This document shows, piece by piece, positions 19,739 through 28,618 of a stretch of 64,000 bases of DNA. The stretch lies in the NCBI GenBank assembly GCA_015295835.1, contig DVEG01000020.1, positions 124,001-188,000 of the forward strand, written 5' to 3'. The position numbers and the translations under genes were made by a program. Source of the stretch: Oscillatoriaceae cyanobacterium M7585_C2015_266 (GTDB lineage: Bacteria > Cyanobacteriota > Cyanobacteriia > Cyanobacteriales > Oscillatoriaceae). The stretch's first letter is position 1. Every line of letters begins with the position of its first letter. The notes under the pieces are model-generated. The model saw only the letters and a list, made by a program, of their open reading frames with translations. It had not been told where the DNA came from and searched no databases.

Positions 19739-19954
19739 ATGAAAACCGAACAAAGATATGATCCTGCTCTTCCTCGTCATGTTGCAGATTTAATTCAAAA
19801 ATATGGTTTGCAAACCGTTATTGACGAACTAGCATCTTACTGCGAGGTAGAGTGGATTCAGGCAGAAAAAAGGTGCGAACCGGGTGGGGGATTCTGGCGA
19901 AATGCCAGTATAGCATTATTTCAAGTTGTTGAATTTTTAGAAACTCAAGAATAA
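19739..19954 (+). CDS. Small hypothetical soluble protein, 71 aa
   Basis: The start is placed at ATG 19739, which follows AAGGAG by five bases; upstream in-frame codons have no ribosome-binding site. The product is a compact, mostly helical polar protein (ALPRHVADLIQKYGLQTVIDELASYC... is its early part in outline) with two Cys and a Gly-rich turn PGGGFWRN. No membrane segment and no family recognised. The strong ribosome-binding site and lack of competing frames argue for a real gene. Confidence 0.55.
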   Translation: MKTEQRYDPALPRHVADLIQKYGLQTVIDELASYCEVEWIQAEKRCEPGGGFWRNASIALFQVVEFLETQE

Positions 19955-20208
19955 TCTATAGTTTTCTCACCGAAAAAACGAAAAGCAATGCTCTGTTTTT
20001 TGCCTATAAAGGTTTTAACTCGTGTTTGTTGTTAGCATTTTCCAGACTATAATGAAATATTCATCACCACATTGTAGCTATTCACTGTAATAGAGTCTAC
20101 AGATAAAATATGGAAAGTGCCGACAATGAACAAGCGCTCGCCATCCGAGGGATTAAAATCAACACAGTAGGCGGCGGCAATGTCTATAGTTGCCGCCGTT
20201 TCTGCATA

Positions 20209-21420
20209 TTAACAACAGCCACTTTGTGACGAACAGCAATTACTCTCATTAGCAATGGCAGTAACGCGGTAATCATCACCTTTAGTTTTTTGCGGGTGGC
20301 GGATACTGCTGTACTGAGAGTCAATTTGTTGCGCTGATTCTAGGGGAATTTCTTGATACGGTTCGATTGGGATAAACTCTCCGTAATAGGGACCCTTTGG
20401 ATTTGTTAAGATTTGGAAAGTTTTGTCACAGACTGCAGTACGTTCCCCGCGATTGTAGATATGATTATCGTCATCTAAAACTTGTTTCCAAGGTCCTTTA
20501 TAAATCACAGCTTGATTGCGTTCCCAACTGACACCGTCTTTACCTTTAAAAGCCCGAATTGTTACGGAACGAAACTCAATTCCGTCAATAACTTGCCAGG
20601 GTTTTTCCTGCCAATTGAGAATTTCTATCCCGTAAAAACCGGCTTGCTCGAACATTTTAACTAAGACATCCTCTCGGAAAGCACCGGCAATACAGCCACT
20701 CCACAGTTGAGGATCGCTGATAATTTTCGGGGTGGGATCTTCGTTGCAAACGATATCGGAAATCACAGCGCACCCGCCGCGTTTGAGGAGCCGGTAAATT
20801 TCGCGAAAGAGTTGTTGTTTATCTTGGGGGCGTACTAGATTTAGTACGCAATTGGAGACGACAACATCGACGCTGTTGTCGGGGATGAGGGGCTGTTGTT
20901 GCCGCAAGCGCTCGCATTCTGCCTCAAATTCTATCAATTGTTCAAGAGAGTGTATAGGATGCTCAGCCAACCACTGCTCAGCCAACTCTAAATCGAGGGC
21001 GAGATCTTGTATTTTCCCTTTGACAAACCGAACGTTATTATATCCTAGTTTGCGGGCAATTTCTCCTTGGTATTTCCGGGAAAGTTTCAGCATTTCATCG
21101 TTGAAGTCAACACCAATTACTTGCCCGGATGCTCCGACTTTTTGAGCTAAAATATAGCATATTTTTCCCGCTCCAGAACCCAAATCTACGACAGTTTCGC
21201 CAAAATTAACATAGCGGCTCGGATCGCCGCAGCCGTAGTCTTTTTCGATGATTTCTTTTGGCAGGATATCTAAATACTGGCTCTCATATTTTTCTGTAGG
21301 GCAACAAAGAGCTGCTTCAGTTTGACGGGCACCTGCTTTGTAGCGTTCTAAAACGGCGCTTTCGATATTGTAAGTAGTTGAGTTTTCCGGGGTTGGTTGA
21401 AATATAGAAGTATCGCTCAT
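20209..21420 (-). CDS. ArsM-like SAM-dependent methyltransferase with extended Cys-rich tail
   Basis: 403 residues. SAM site DLGSGAGK (79-86) and acidic GVDFND (103-108). The arsenite-methyltransferase hallmarks are present: Cys pair at 39-40, C64 in YGCGD, C191 in SNCVLNL and C243 in LWSGCIAGAF; in ArsM the equivalent cysteines bind As(III). Beyond the usual ArsM domain there are about 120 further residues, ending in NCCSSQSGCC, a likely extra thiol metal-binding tail. Family knowledge suggests methylation of arsenite or a related thiophilic substrate; in cyanobacteria such enzymes can feed arsenosugar synthesis. No arsenic operon is adjacent, so the substrate is inferred only from cysteines. 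Confidence 0.7.
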   Translation of the reverse strand: MSDTSIFQPTPENSTTYNIESAVLERYKAGARQTEAALCCPTEKYESQYLDILPKEIIEKDYGCGDPSRYVNFGETVVDLGSGAGKICYILAQKVGASGQVIGVDFNDEMLKLSRKYQGEIARKLGYNNVRFVKGKIQDLALDLELAEQWLAEHPIHSLEQLIEFEAECERLRQQQPLIPDNSVDVVVSNCVLNLVRPQDKQQLFREIYRLLKRGGCAVISDIVCNEDPTPKIISDPQLWSGCIAGAFREDVLVKMFEQAGFYGIEILNWQEKPWQVIDGIEFRSVTIRAFKGKDGVSWERNQAVIYKGPWKQVLDDDNHIYNRGERTAVCDKTFQILTNPKGPYYGEFIPIEPYQEIPLESAQQIDSQYSSIRHPQKTKGDDYRVTAIANESNCCSSQSGCC

Positions 21421-21514
21421 ACTTAATAATTATTTTTAGCGCTCACTGCTTGCAATTTTAGCATTTTAATTTCTCCCAAAAAAGAAAAAAACTATTAAAT
21501 TTAACCAAATTGAA

Positions 21515-21546
21515 AAACCCGGTTTTTTCGTCGATAAACCGGGTTT
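21515..21546. repeat. Dispersed palindromic repeat, copy 3
   Basis: AAACCCGGTTTTTT ... ATAAACCGGGTTTA forms a stem with a short CGTCG loop. It lies 18 bp after the stop of the sulfite-oxidase-like gene (minus strand) and may double as its terminator. Confidence 0.6.
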
Positions 21547-21564
21547 ACCTGTGAGTTTGAAGAA

Positions 21565-22170
21565 TTAGAAACCAAACAAACCGCTGTAGCGTTCCTCTGC
21601 CCAAGGATCGCCACGGCGATGGTAGCCGTTGCGTTCCCAGAAGCCTAATTCCTCGTGATCGAGAAATTCCAAGCCATTAATCCACTTAGCACTTTTCCAA
21701 GCGTACAAATGAGGCACGACTAAGCGCATTGGTCCACCGTGCTCAGGAGGCAGCGGCTGAGCAAATAAAGTGTGAGCGAAGAAATTTTCTTCTCGCAAAA
21801 AATCTTCCAGAGGAATATTAGTAGTATAGCCGCCGTAGCAGTGTACCATCAAGTGAATTGCCTTTGGCTCGAGTTCGACGTGCTTCATAAAGTCAGTAAC
21901 TTTCACGCCCCGCCACTTGACATCCAATTTTGACCAGCGGGTGACACAGTGAAAGTCTGCCGTAAAGTCATTTTGCGGCATAGCCATAAAATCATCCCAG
22001 GTAAAGGTTACGGGTTTAGCCATGCCCCAGACCTTTAATTGCCAAGATTCGATATCTATGTGAGGGGTGTTGCCATAAGTCAGTACGGGAAAACCTTTAG
22101 TTAAATATTGACCCGGGGGAACGCGATCGCTTTGTTCCGCTTCAGGCTTTTTGAAAAACTTGCCTAACAT
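21565..22170 (-). CDS. Sulfite-oxidase-like molybdopterin oxidoreductase
   Basis: 201 residues from ATG 22170; a TTG start ten codons upstream is possible. The protein has the single molybdenum-cofactor domain of the sulfite-oxidase/YedY superfamily, with the conserved Mo-ligand Cys at 75 (DFHCVTRWSK) and the conserved LYAWKSAKW segment near 170. There is no haem domain and no Tat or signal peptide, so a cytoplasmic small form is expected. The physiological substrate of this bacterial subgroup is unknown; calling it a sulfite oxidase would be too strong. It is the upstream neighbour of the ArsM-like gene on the same strand (144 bp apart). Confidence 0.8.
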   Translation of the reverse strand: MLGKFFKKPEAEQSDRVPPGQYLTKGFPVLTYGNTPHIDIESWQLKVWGMAKPVTFTWDDFMAMPQNDFTADFHCVTRWSKLDVKWRGVKVTDFMKHVELEPKAIHLMVHCYGGYTTNIPLEDFLREENFFAHTLFAQPLPPEHGGPMRLVVPHLYAWKSAKWINGLEFLDHEELGFWERNGYHRRGDPWAEERYSGLFGF

Positions 22171-22296
22171 TGTTAATATTTCGTTACGATTTACTCTCAA
22201 ACAAAGTATAGCGCGGAGAAACCCCTTTCCCCAGTATTATTCCATTCCCTAATCCCCTAATCCCGATTTTCCCAAACCATAAACAATCGCACAATC

Positions 22297-23067
22297 TTAT
22301 CGCAGCCCCTGCTCCCGCAACAAAGCATCTGCCCAAGCCGCATCTGCCTCGGATAGCGGCGGCACCGGTTCACTGCTGTAATCTATCTTCAAATCATACC
22401 CATATTCGTCATAAATTTTGTTTAATAATTCTTGTAAATTTAACCCAGGCTCTGCACTTATGAACGCAGCGAGCGGTACGGGAAATCATGGAATCGTGTC
22501 TCTCAAGTTAAAAGCATATAAATCTGCGTAAGGACGACTTTCGCCTCTGGCTACCAAAATTCTATAATGATTTTCAATTCCATTATATATTGGCATGGGT
22601 TCTCCTGCCCGCAGTAAATCAATTTCCACCATATGAGTTCGACTTCCCAGTACCTGTTCCCGTTTGTGTTCGTATATTTGCCTTCCTTTACCGCTTCGTC
22701 GGAGATAGAATTTCTATAATTGTTATTAATTCTCTCCTTTCCACCTCTTGTATTTGTAAATAACCTTCTCTTACTCTTTCTGGCACAGGAAGTGTCACCG
22801 TCCCGGGTTGTGTTGTATTTGCCAAAACAGTTATATTAATTTTTGAGGAATTGGCCGCTACTCGCCGCTGTAATGTTACGTCAGGAATTCCTACCAATAG
22901 ATTTCTTTCTCCACTACTTTCATACATTCTTACTTCTACGAAAACTATATACTTAGGGCGAAGTTTGGGAGCAAGAAACTGGGCACAGCAATTAGCAACA
23001 GATGTAAACCGGGCCATAATTCAGGATGTTCTAAATAAGGGTTCATACCAGGGAATGGAGAAGGCAT
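22297..23067 (-). pseudogene. DUF4058-family pseudogene with several frameshifts
   Basis: Reading the minus strand, ATG at 23067 begins MPSPFPGMNPYLEHPELWPG, the standard DUF4058 start. The frame then shifts; the next part (23017-22688) carries APKLRPKYIVFVE and LLVGIPDV, ending at LSPTKR followed by a stop. A +1 shift restores SGKGRQIYEHKREQ and VEIDLLRAGEPMPIY, up to a stop after NLRDTIP near 22492. A third shift gives the usual C-terminus down to LLREQGLR at 22297. All parts of a roughly 257-residue protein are present and in order, but at least three frame changes are needed. Either a decayed gene or sequencing errors. Confidence 0.8.
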
Positions 23068-23169
23068 CGTTTTAATTACTCCAATATTTTTTAGATTTTA
23101 GCAAGAAAATGATAAATAAAAAAGCAGCCTCGATTTTTTATAAAATTTATTACCTTACATTTTCTCTGG

Positions 23170-23195
23170 CGTTACCAGGATTAAGCCTGGTAACG
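23170..23195. repeat. Perfect hairpin between ubiD and the pseudogene
   Basis: CGTTACCAGG and CCTGGTAACG flank a 6-nt loop; outer CTTAC/GTAAG bases extend the stem. It lacks a T run on either strand, so it is an uncertain terminator for ubiD. Confidence 0.45.
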
Positions 23196-23234
23196 AGGTA
23201 AGACAATCAACTTCCGAAACTAATAATTCAAAAG

Positions 23235-24743
23235 CTACCGTATGTCATAACCAAACAAATTGGGATTCACTTCCTGTAACTTCAAATCATCCAAACCATA
23301 CTCTTTCCAGCGCCGAGAAACCATTGCCGCAATATCCGGATCTGCTTCCAAAGGCGCACCCCATTCGTGATCAGTTTCCGGCGGAATTTTAGTCGTAGCA
23401 TCGATACCCATTCGCCCGCCCAAACCAATCTTTTTACTGGCAAAATCTAAAGTGTCAAAAGGCGTATCAGGCAAAATAAAGACATCGCGAGATGGGTCAA
23501 CTTTGGAACTAATCGCCCATACGACTTGACGCGGATCGCGAATGTTGATAGATTTATCAACAACAATTACGAATTTGGTGTAAGTAAACTGCGGTAGAGC
23601 ACTCCAAAACGCAAGAGCAGCCCGGCGCGCTTGTCCAGGATAAGCTTTGTCGATGGAAATAATTGCCACTTTGTAACTGAGAGCTTCCATCGGCAAGAAG
23701 AAATCGACAATTTCAGGAACTTGCTGACGCAAAATCGGGGTGTAGATGCGATTAAGAGCGATCGCAATCATCGCCTCTTCCTTCGGAGGTTTGCCGCTAA
23801 ATGTCGTAAGGTAAATCGGATTTTGGCGGTGCGTCATGCAGTGGAAACGCACCAAAGGCGAATCCTCTACGCCGCCGTAATAGCCCATGTGGTCGCCAAA
23901 TGGCCCATCTGGCATCACTTCTCCAGGAGTTATAGTTCCTTCGAGCACGATTTCTGAATCCGCCGGCACTTCTAAATCTAAAGTTTTGCATTTAGCAAGC
24001 GTAACCCCTTCACCGCCGTATAGCCCTGCAAACAGCCACTCCGACAAGTCTACTGGAATGGGTGTAGCAGCCGCCATAATTATTAACGGATCGACGCCAA
24101 GAGCGATCGCTACCTCCAGTTTCTTACCCCTTTCTGCCGCCTTGCGTAGGTGTCGTGCTCCTCCCCGCACCGACAGCCAGTGAATTGTCATAGTATTGCG
24201 CGATTGCAATTGCAGTCGATAAACTCCTACATTTGGGATTCCAGTCTCGCAATCTTTTGTAATTACCAGCCCCAATGTAATAATCTTTCCTGCATCTTTT
24301 GGATACGGGCGAATCATCGGGATTTGATTTAAATCCAACTCTTCCCCTTCCACCACCACCTGCTGACAGGCTGGGAAAAAATTACGCCCTGGTTTTGCCT
24401 TGAGTACGTCAAACAGCAGCTTACCAAATTCTATTGCTTGAAATATGTTCTTAGGCGGTTTGGGTTGCTGCAACATTGCCAGCTTTTTGCCCAGCTCTTC
24501 CAACTCGGCTGGTTTCTGCATATTCATTGCCCAGCATACTCGCTCCTCCGTGCCCAACAGGTTGATTGCAACGGGATAATTTGACCCTTTGACATTCTCA
24601 AACAACAGTGCAGGGCCACCTACAGATAGCATGCGATTAGAAATTTCTGCAATTTCCAAATCAGGGTCAACTAAGGCTTTTATCCGTCGCAATTGCCCTC
24701 TTTCTTCGAGCAGTTTCAAGAATCCCCGTAAATCTCTTGCCAT
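23235..24743 (-). CDS. ubiD: UbiD-family prenylated-FMN decarboxylase
   Basis: 502 residues, full-length UbiD. Recognisable segments are MARDLRGFLKLLEERGQL at the start, the central NTMTIHW strand, and GPFGDHMGYYGG preceded by EIVLEG, the prFMN/catalytic-Glu region. The enzyme removes the carboxyl group of 4-hydroxy-3-prenylbenzoate; in cyanobacteria this serves plastoquinone synthesis. The UbiX partner that makes prFMN is not in the window. The start ATG at 24743 gives the conserved N-terminus. It is divergent from the NYN/LOTUS gene with 65 bp between starts, so the two may share regulatory sequence. Confidence 0.93.
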   Translation of the reverse strand: MARDLRGFLKLLEERGQLRRIKALVDPDLEIAEISNRMLSVGGPALLFENVKGSNYPVAINLLGTEERVCWAMNMQKPAELEELGKKLAMLQQPKPPKNIFQAIEFGKLLFDVLKAKPGRNFFPACQQVVVEGEELDLNQIPMIRPYPKDAGKIITLGLVITKDCETGIPNVGVYRLQLQSRNTMTIHWLSVRGGARHLRKAAERGKKLEVAIALGVDPLIIMAAATPIPVDLSEWLFAGLYGGEGVTLAKCKTLDLEVPADSEIVLEGTITPGEVMPDGPFGDHMGYYGGVEDSPLVRFHCMTHRQNPIYLTTFSGKPPKEEAMIAIALNRIYTPILRQQVPEIVDFFLPMEALSYKVAIISIDKAYPGQARRAALAFWSALPQFTYTKFVIVVDKSINIRDPRQVVWAISSKVDPSRDVFILPDTPFDTLDFASKKIGLGGRMGIDATTKIPPETDHEWGAPLEADPDIAAMVSRRWKEYGLDDLKLQEVNPNLFGYDIR

Positions 24744-24808
24744 GATTATATTATATTAAGCTTCCTCTTTTATTATGAGGTAAGACACAACTCTATACTT
24801 TAATACCT

Positions 24809-26566
24809 ATGCCAGATGAACCAATTTTGATCCCAGGAAAGGGAGAAGAGGCGATCGCCTCAGCAATTCACTATATTTACCACGCTATTCTCACCTCCTA
24901 TCAGCAGAATCCTAAATTGCTGAAAGAAACTTTTAGGAAAAATCCCTGGCATAGTCATAAATTTCAATATAAATTTACCCTCAAATTACTCGAACAATTA
25001 CGTCATGCTTCTACCTCAGAAGCTCTCCTTCGCAGAATTATTAAAATTCTGCAAACTGTCATGGAAGCAGAATTTTTTGCCTCCGCAAATTTCAAAAATT
25101 TAATAAACAATATTCGCTCTTTTACAGGTTCGCATAATGGAAAAACAATAGTTGCAAATGAGTCAAAAACATCTCAAGAAAAAAGGAAAAATTTCGAGTC
25201 AAACGGAAGCAATAGCCAGCCGGTGATCGCCACCGCTTCTACCACCAACAAAGACACGGGAATTGCTATCTTACTCCTGGATGCAGAAAACTTATTCCTC
25301 GACGAAGAAACAGAAGAATTCCTCAAAAAAATTTGCCAGTACGAAATTCAAATTAAAGTCGCATTTGCCAATTGGCAAAGAATGGGCAAAAAAGACGTAG
25401 AACTTCACAACCTACACTACGAACTCATTCATGTTCCCGCTGGCAAAGACAGCGCCGATGTAAAAATGGCAACTGTAGGCTCTTCTATTTTCGTTCACTA
25501 TCCAACAGCAAAAGAAGTTTTAGTTTGCTCCTCCGACGAAGTGATGAGCCACCTTTGTACAACGCTTCAAACTCACGGATTAACAGTTTATAGAGTTCGC
25601 AAACACGGCAAAACCGTAACAGTATTCAATACCCAAACTGGCAAAACTTATACTCACATTCTCGGTTCTATACCAGAAATTCCAACCCTTGAGCGCTTCT
25701 TGTATCAAATAAAAGATATTATTAAATACGAACAAGCAAAAACAAATTACTCTTGGATAAAGCTATCTAATGTATTAGAAATATATAATATAAAATACCA
25801 GCCCCTCGCTGAAGTAATAGCATTTCATAGCCCAGGTAAAAATATAAGCGATTTTTTTCTTCAATTTCAAAATGATTTTGTTCTCTATAAACCTGAAGAA
25901 AGTTCTGAATGTTATATTACATTATTTGAAAACCCTCCTCGCATAGCAACAAGCGCTGGTTCTACGTTGCAATCAGCTTTTAAAAGTGGGATAAAAACCA
26001 GCATAAACTCAACATCCGAGCTAAAAGAAGCTTTGATAGCGATTTTCAAAGAATTAACCGTTAAGCATCCAGAAACTCCGATTACAATCGATGCCTTAGG
26101 AAGTAATTTTAGTCGGATATACGGGCAAGGGATTACCAAAACTCTCAGTCGATTAAAACAAGGAAGCAATTTTCCGATTTTTTTACAAAACTGTGGTTAT
26201 TTTAGCCTGACTCCTTACGGTAAGAGTTATTTAGTAACATTGCACCAAGATGAGAGCAAAGACACAGTTAACGCAGCAATGCCAAAAGCGCGAGCTTTTT
26301 CTTCTGAAATAAAATCTTTGGTAGACTTAGAAGTAGCCCTAGTAAATATCCTCAAAGAAATAATTGTCTACGCTCCAAGTATTTATATCCCCTTGGGAGT
26401 GCTTGGCATGGAATTTCGCAATCGCTATGGCAAGCCCATCAATACCGTAATTAAGGATAACCTAAAACTAAATAGTAATTTTATCACTGTAGTACAGAAG
26501 TTGAATTCATTTAAAGTCATCCAGACGGCAAAAGGCTGGGAAATCGCGCTCGCGCCTCCTGCATAA
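24809..26566 (+). CDS. NYN-domain nuclease with C-terminal LOTUS/OST-HTH-like domains
   Basis: 585 residues: a helical N-terminal region (about 1-100), a polar linker, a NYN/PIN-like nuclease domain (about 150-290) and winged-helix modules. Acidic metal-site residues are in LLDAEN (D158), GKDSADVKM and CSSDEV. The two clearest C-terminal modules begin LKEALIAIFKELTVKHPE (about 408) and LEVALVNILKEIIVYAP (about 510); a weaker one covers about 300-375. NYN plus LOTUS/OST-HTH is an RNA-handling architecture known from eukaryotic MARF1-type proteins and from some bacteria. A role as an RNA-targeting endonuclease is inference. Divergent from ubiD; stand-alone. Confidence 0.7.
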   Translation: MPDEPILIPGKGEEAIASAIHYIYHAILTSYQQNPKLLKETFRKNPWHSHKFQYKFTLKLLEQLRHASTSEALLRRIIKILQTVMEAEFFASANFKNLINNIRSFTGSHNGKTIVANESKTSQEKRKNFESNGSNSQPVIATASTTNKDTGIAILLLDAENLFLDEETEEFLKKICQYEIQIKVAFANWQRMGKKDVELHNLHYELIHVPAGKDSADVKMATVGSSIFVHYPTAKEVLVCSSDEVMSHLCTTLQTHGLTVYRVRKHGKTVTVFNTQTGKTYTHILGSIPEIPTLERFLYQIKDIIKYEQAKTNYSWIKLSNVLEIYNIKYQPLAEVIAFHSPGKNISDFFLQFQNDFVLYKPEESSECYITLFENPPRIATSAGSTLQSAFKSGIKTSINSTSELKEALIAIFKELTVKHPETPITIDALGSNFSRIYGQGITKTLSRLKQGSNFPIFLQNCGYFSLTPYGKSYLVTLHQDESKDTVNAAMPKARAFSSEIKSLVDLEVALVNILKEIIVYAPSIYIPLGVLGMEFRNRYGKPINTVIKDNLKLNSNFITVVQKLNSFKVIQTAKGWEIALAPPA

Positions 26567-26943
26567 TCAGAGCGCGCCGCCAAACTCTAAAAGCCTGTTT
26601 ATAGCCTGGCACTTTTCACTACGGCAGTCTTATTAAATACCTGCCAATTAGTATATGATATACTTTTAAAAACAAAAATTGATATCATAAATTGTCGTAT
26701 CCAATTGCAGATGTGAAATAAGTTGAGGAAGTTTTCACATGCAAAATTGCCGTTGCTCTGCTGTTTCTGAAATTTTACAATGAAAAACTATCCCATACCA
26801 TTAAGCACTTAAGCAGCAGAAATTATTGCCGTTGCACTATAAATATAAACCCGCTTTTTCCAAAAAAACCGAGTTTCTCTGTAGCTTTATTTTTGCCTGC
26901 CTACTTGTATTATAAAAAATAACGTAAAGAAATATAAAGAAAC
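26567..26943. other. AT-rich gap upstream of the SDR gene
   Basis: 377 bp with no ORF. It holds the dispersed palindrome at 26847-26878 and otherwise nothing recognised. Confidence 0.4.
26847..26878. repeat. Dispersed palindromic repeat, copy 4
   Basis: AAACCCGCTTTTTCC-AAAAAAACCGAGTTTCT: the same layout as the copies at 15275 and 21515, with several substitutions in the stem. Confidence 0.5.
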
Positions 26944-27654
26944 ATGCAAGACAAAGTTGTGGTAGTGGTTGGAGCAACTGGCGGGATTGGTTCCGCCGTA
27001 ACGCGTAAACTCGCCAAAGCCGGCGCTCACCTAGTACTTGCTGCTAGAGACAGCAATCGGTTAGACGCTTTAGCGACTGAATTGCAGGCATGCGCACAAA
27101 TTTTGCCAGTTGCAACAGATATCACCGAGCCCCAGCAGGTAGACAGACTGATGAAAAAAGCGGTGAGCCAATTTGGGCAAATTGATGTTCTCATCAATGC
27201 CGCTGGAGCTGGTATTTTAAAGCAGTATAACAAAATCGAACCGGCTGATTTAGATGCCATGCTCAATATCAACCTCAAAGGTTGTTTTTATACCACACAA
27301 GCGGCGGCGGAAGTGATGAAACAGCGCCAGAGTGGTCACATTTGCAATATTGTTGGTATTCTGGGCAAGCATTCGATGGCAATGGCGGCAGCTTACTGCG
27401 CCTCTAAATTCGGCGTTGTTGGTTTCAGCAAATGTATGGCAGAGGAACTCAAACGCTTTGGAATTAAATTTACTCTTTTCTACTTCGGGGGGGTAGATTC
27501 TCCTTTTTGGGATAATATTAGCTTAAAAGTAGACCGGAAAAAAATGCTAAGTCCCGCCACAGCTGCCGAGGCGATCGCCTATGCTCTTTCTGTCGAGCCA
27601 CAAGCTGTGCCGATGGAGATTAATATTCAACCGGAGAGCCACTTATTTTTCTAA
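26944..27654 (+). CDS. Short-chain dehydrogenase/reductase lacking the catalytic Ser
   Basis: 236 residues, classical SDR size. NAD(P)-binding GATGGIG (10-16), NAAGAG (85-90), N110, and the active-site Y151 and K155 (YCASK) are all present. The residue 13 before the Tyr, normally Ser138, is Gly (NIVGILG instead of NISS). That Ser stabilises the substrate carbonyl in classical SDRs, so the reaction may be altered or slow. Substrate unknown. The C-terminus ends in SHLFF-like hydrophobic residues. It is convergent with the CPP1-like gene, with a strong hairpin between them. Confidence 0.88.
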   Translation: MQDKVVVVVGATGGIGSAVTRKLAKAGAHLVLAARDSNRLDALATELQACAQILPVATDITEPQQVDRLMKKAVSQFGQIDVLINAAGAGILKQYNKIEPADLDAMLNINLKGCFYTTQAAAEVMKQRQSGHICNIVGILGKHSMAMAAAYCASKFGVVGFSKCMAEELKRFGIKFTLFYFGGVDSPFWDNISLKVDRKKMLSPATAAEAIAYALSVEPQAVPMEINIQPESHLFF

Positions 27655-27697
27655 AAACCTTTTCTGAATTCTGAAAAACACCCCTTACCATAAAAAA

Positions 27698-27713
27698 GAG
27701 GGCGAGCGCCCTC
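27698..27713. terminator. Terminator between the SDR and CPP1-like genes
   Basis: GAGGGCG-AG-CGCCCTC, preceded by TAAAAAA. On the minus strand the stem is followed by TTTTTTA, a good intrinsic terminator for the CPP1-like gene; it may stop both convergent transcripts. Confidence 0.7.
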
Positions 27714-27771
27714 CTTTCATCCTCTGCCAATCCCCAAATCCTGGCACCTCCATTAAAAAGCCATTAATAGC

Positions 27772-28377
27772 CTATTTCAAAAAACTACTCACCAGCCACA
27801 AGACAACAAATGTCACCAAGGTGATAAATTTTTCCTCAGACAAACCACTTTCGCCTAACTGAGAAAGCAGCCCCCCCAAAACCAAGCCGCCGAGCAAACC
27901 TGTCAAAGTCAGCAATACAGCACGACCAAACTTGCGTTCTTTACGGTTGAGGAAGTAAAGGCTAGCTGCCACTCCGATTGCTAGGGCTAATTGCAGCAGG
28001 GAAGAGGCAGCTGTAGCCGTCAGGCTGACAATACTCAACACTAGAAACACGCCTGCTGGCCATAAAATATCTGTCGGTTGGGGTGTGTCGATTAACTTTT
28101 GTAGCCATTCAGGACTTTGCTTGACTGGAGACGGTGCGGCAGCAGGCGGTGGCACGAGCTTTTCTGGAAAGCGAATTCGTTCTGGTACTTTGATTTTTCC
28201 TTCTTGACGTAGCCGCAATCGCTCCATGAGTATGGCATCGTAAGCGGCTTCGATTAATTGCTGACGTTGGCGATCGCCCCCGCACTGTTGGAGCAGCCGA
28301 TTACGTGCCTGTTGTACTTCATCGAATGAAGCATTTCTCTCTATCCCAAGCTGTTCGTAGGGATTTATCTCACTCAT
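27772..28377 (-). CDS. CPP1-like membrane protein (J-like domain)
   Basis: 201 residues. A short N-terminal J-like helical module (NPYEQLGIERNASFDEVQ, QLIEAAYDAILMERL) is followed by a Pro-rich linker (about 75-95) and four membrane segments from about 103 to the C-terminus. This is the layout of the cyanobacterial/plastid CPP1 family; plant CPP1 is a holdase chaperone that protects protochlorophyllide oxidoreductase. The HPD motif of true J proteins is absent, as expected for the family. Location: thylakoid or plasma membrane. Stand-alone, minus strand. Confidence 0.85.
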   Translation of the reverse strand: MSEINPYEQLGIERNASFDEVQQARNRLLQQCGGDRQRQQLIEAAYDAILMERLRLRQEGKIKVPERIRFPEKLVPPPAAAPSPVKQSPEWLQKLIDTPQPTDILWPAGVFLVLSIVSLTATAASSLLQLALAIGVAASLYFLNRKERKFGRAVLLTLTGLLGGLVLGGLLSQLGESGLSEEKFITLVTFVVLWLVSSFLK

Positions 28378-28618
28378 TGTCTAATCTTAAACCTCCCCTT
28401 TACCTAGCTTAGCCTGTTCTGCGCTTACAAACGTTTTTTCCACAAACTCATTTTTTATCCAATCATCACCATAAACTTGATAAACTTTAACATCTCAAGG
28501 CAGAATTCTTCTACATTTTAAATTTTATTCAGTTGTATCAAGGCTGACGGTGGGTGCGTGCTGGGCTTGAGAATTACCAAACTACGAGGATTTGAATGTG
28601 TAGGGGATGGCGAGTATG

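Noticed and set aside
22297-23075. Three short separate genes on the minus strand
   Set aside because: Together they line up in order with one DUF4058 protein, so a frameshifted pseudogene explains them better.
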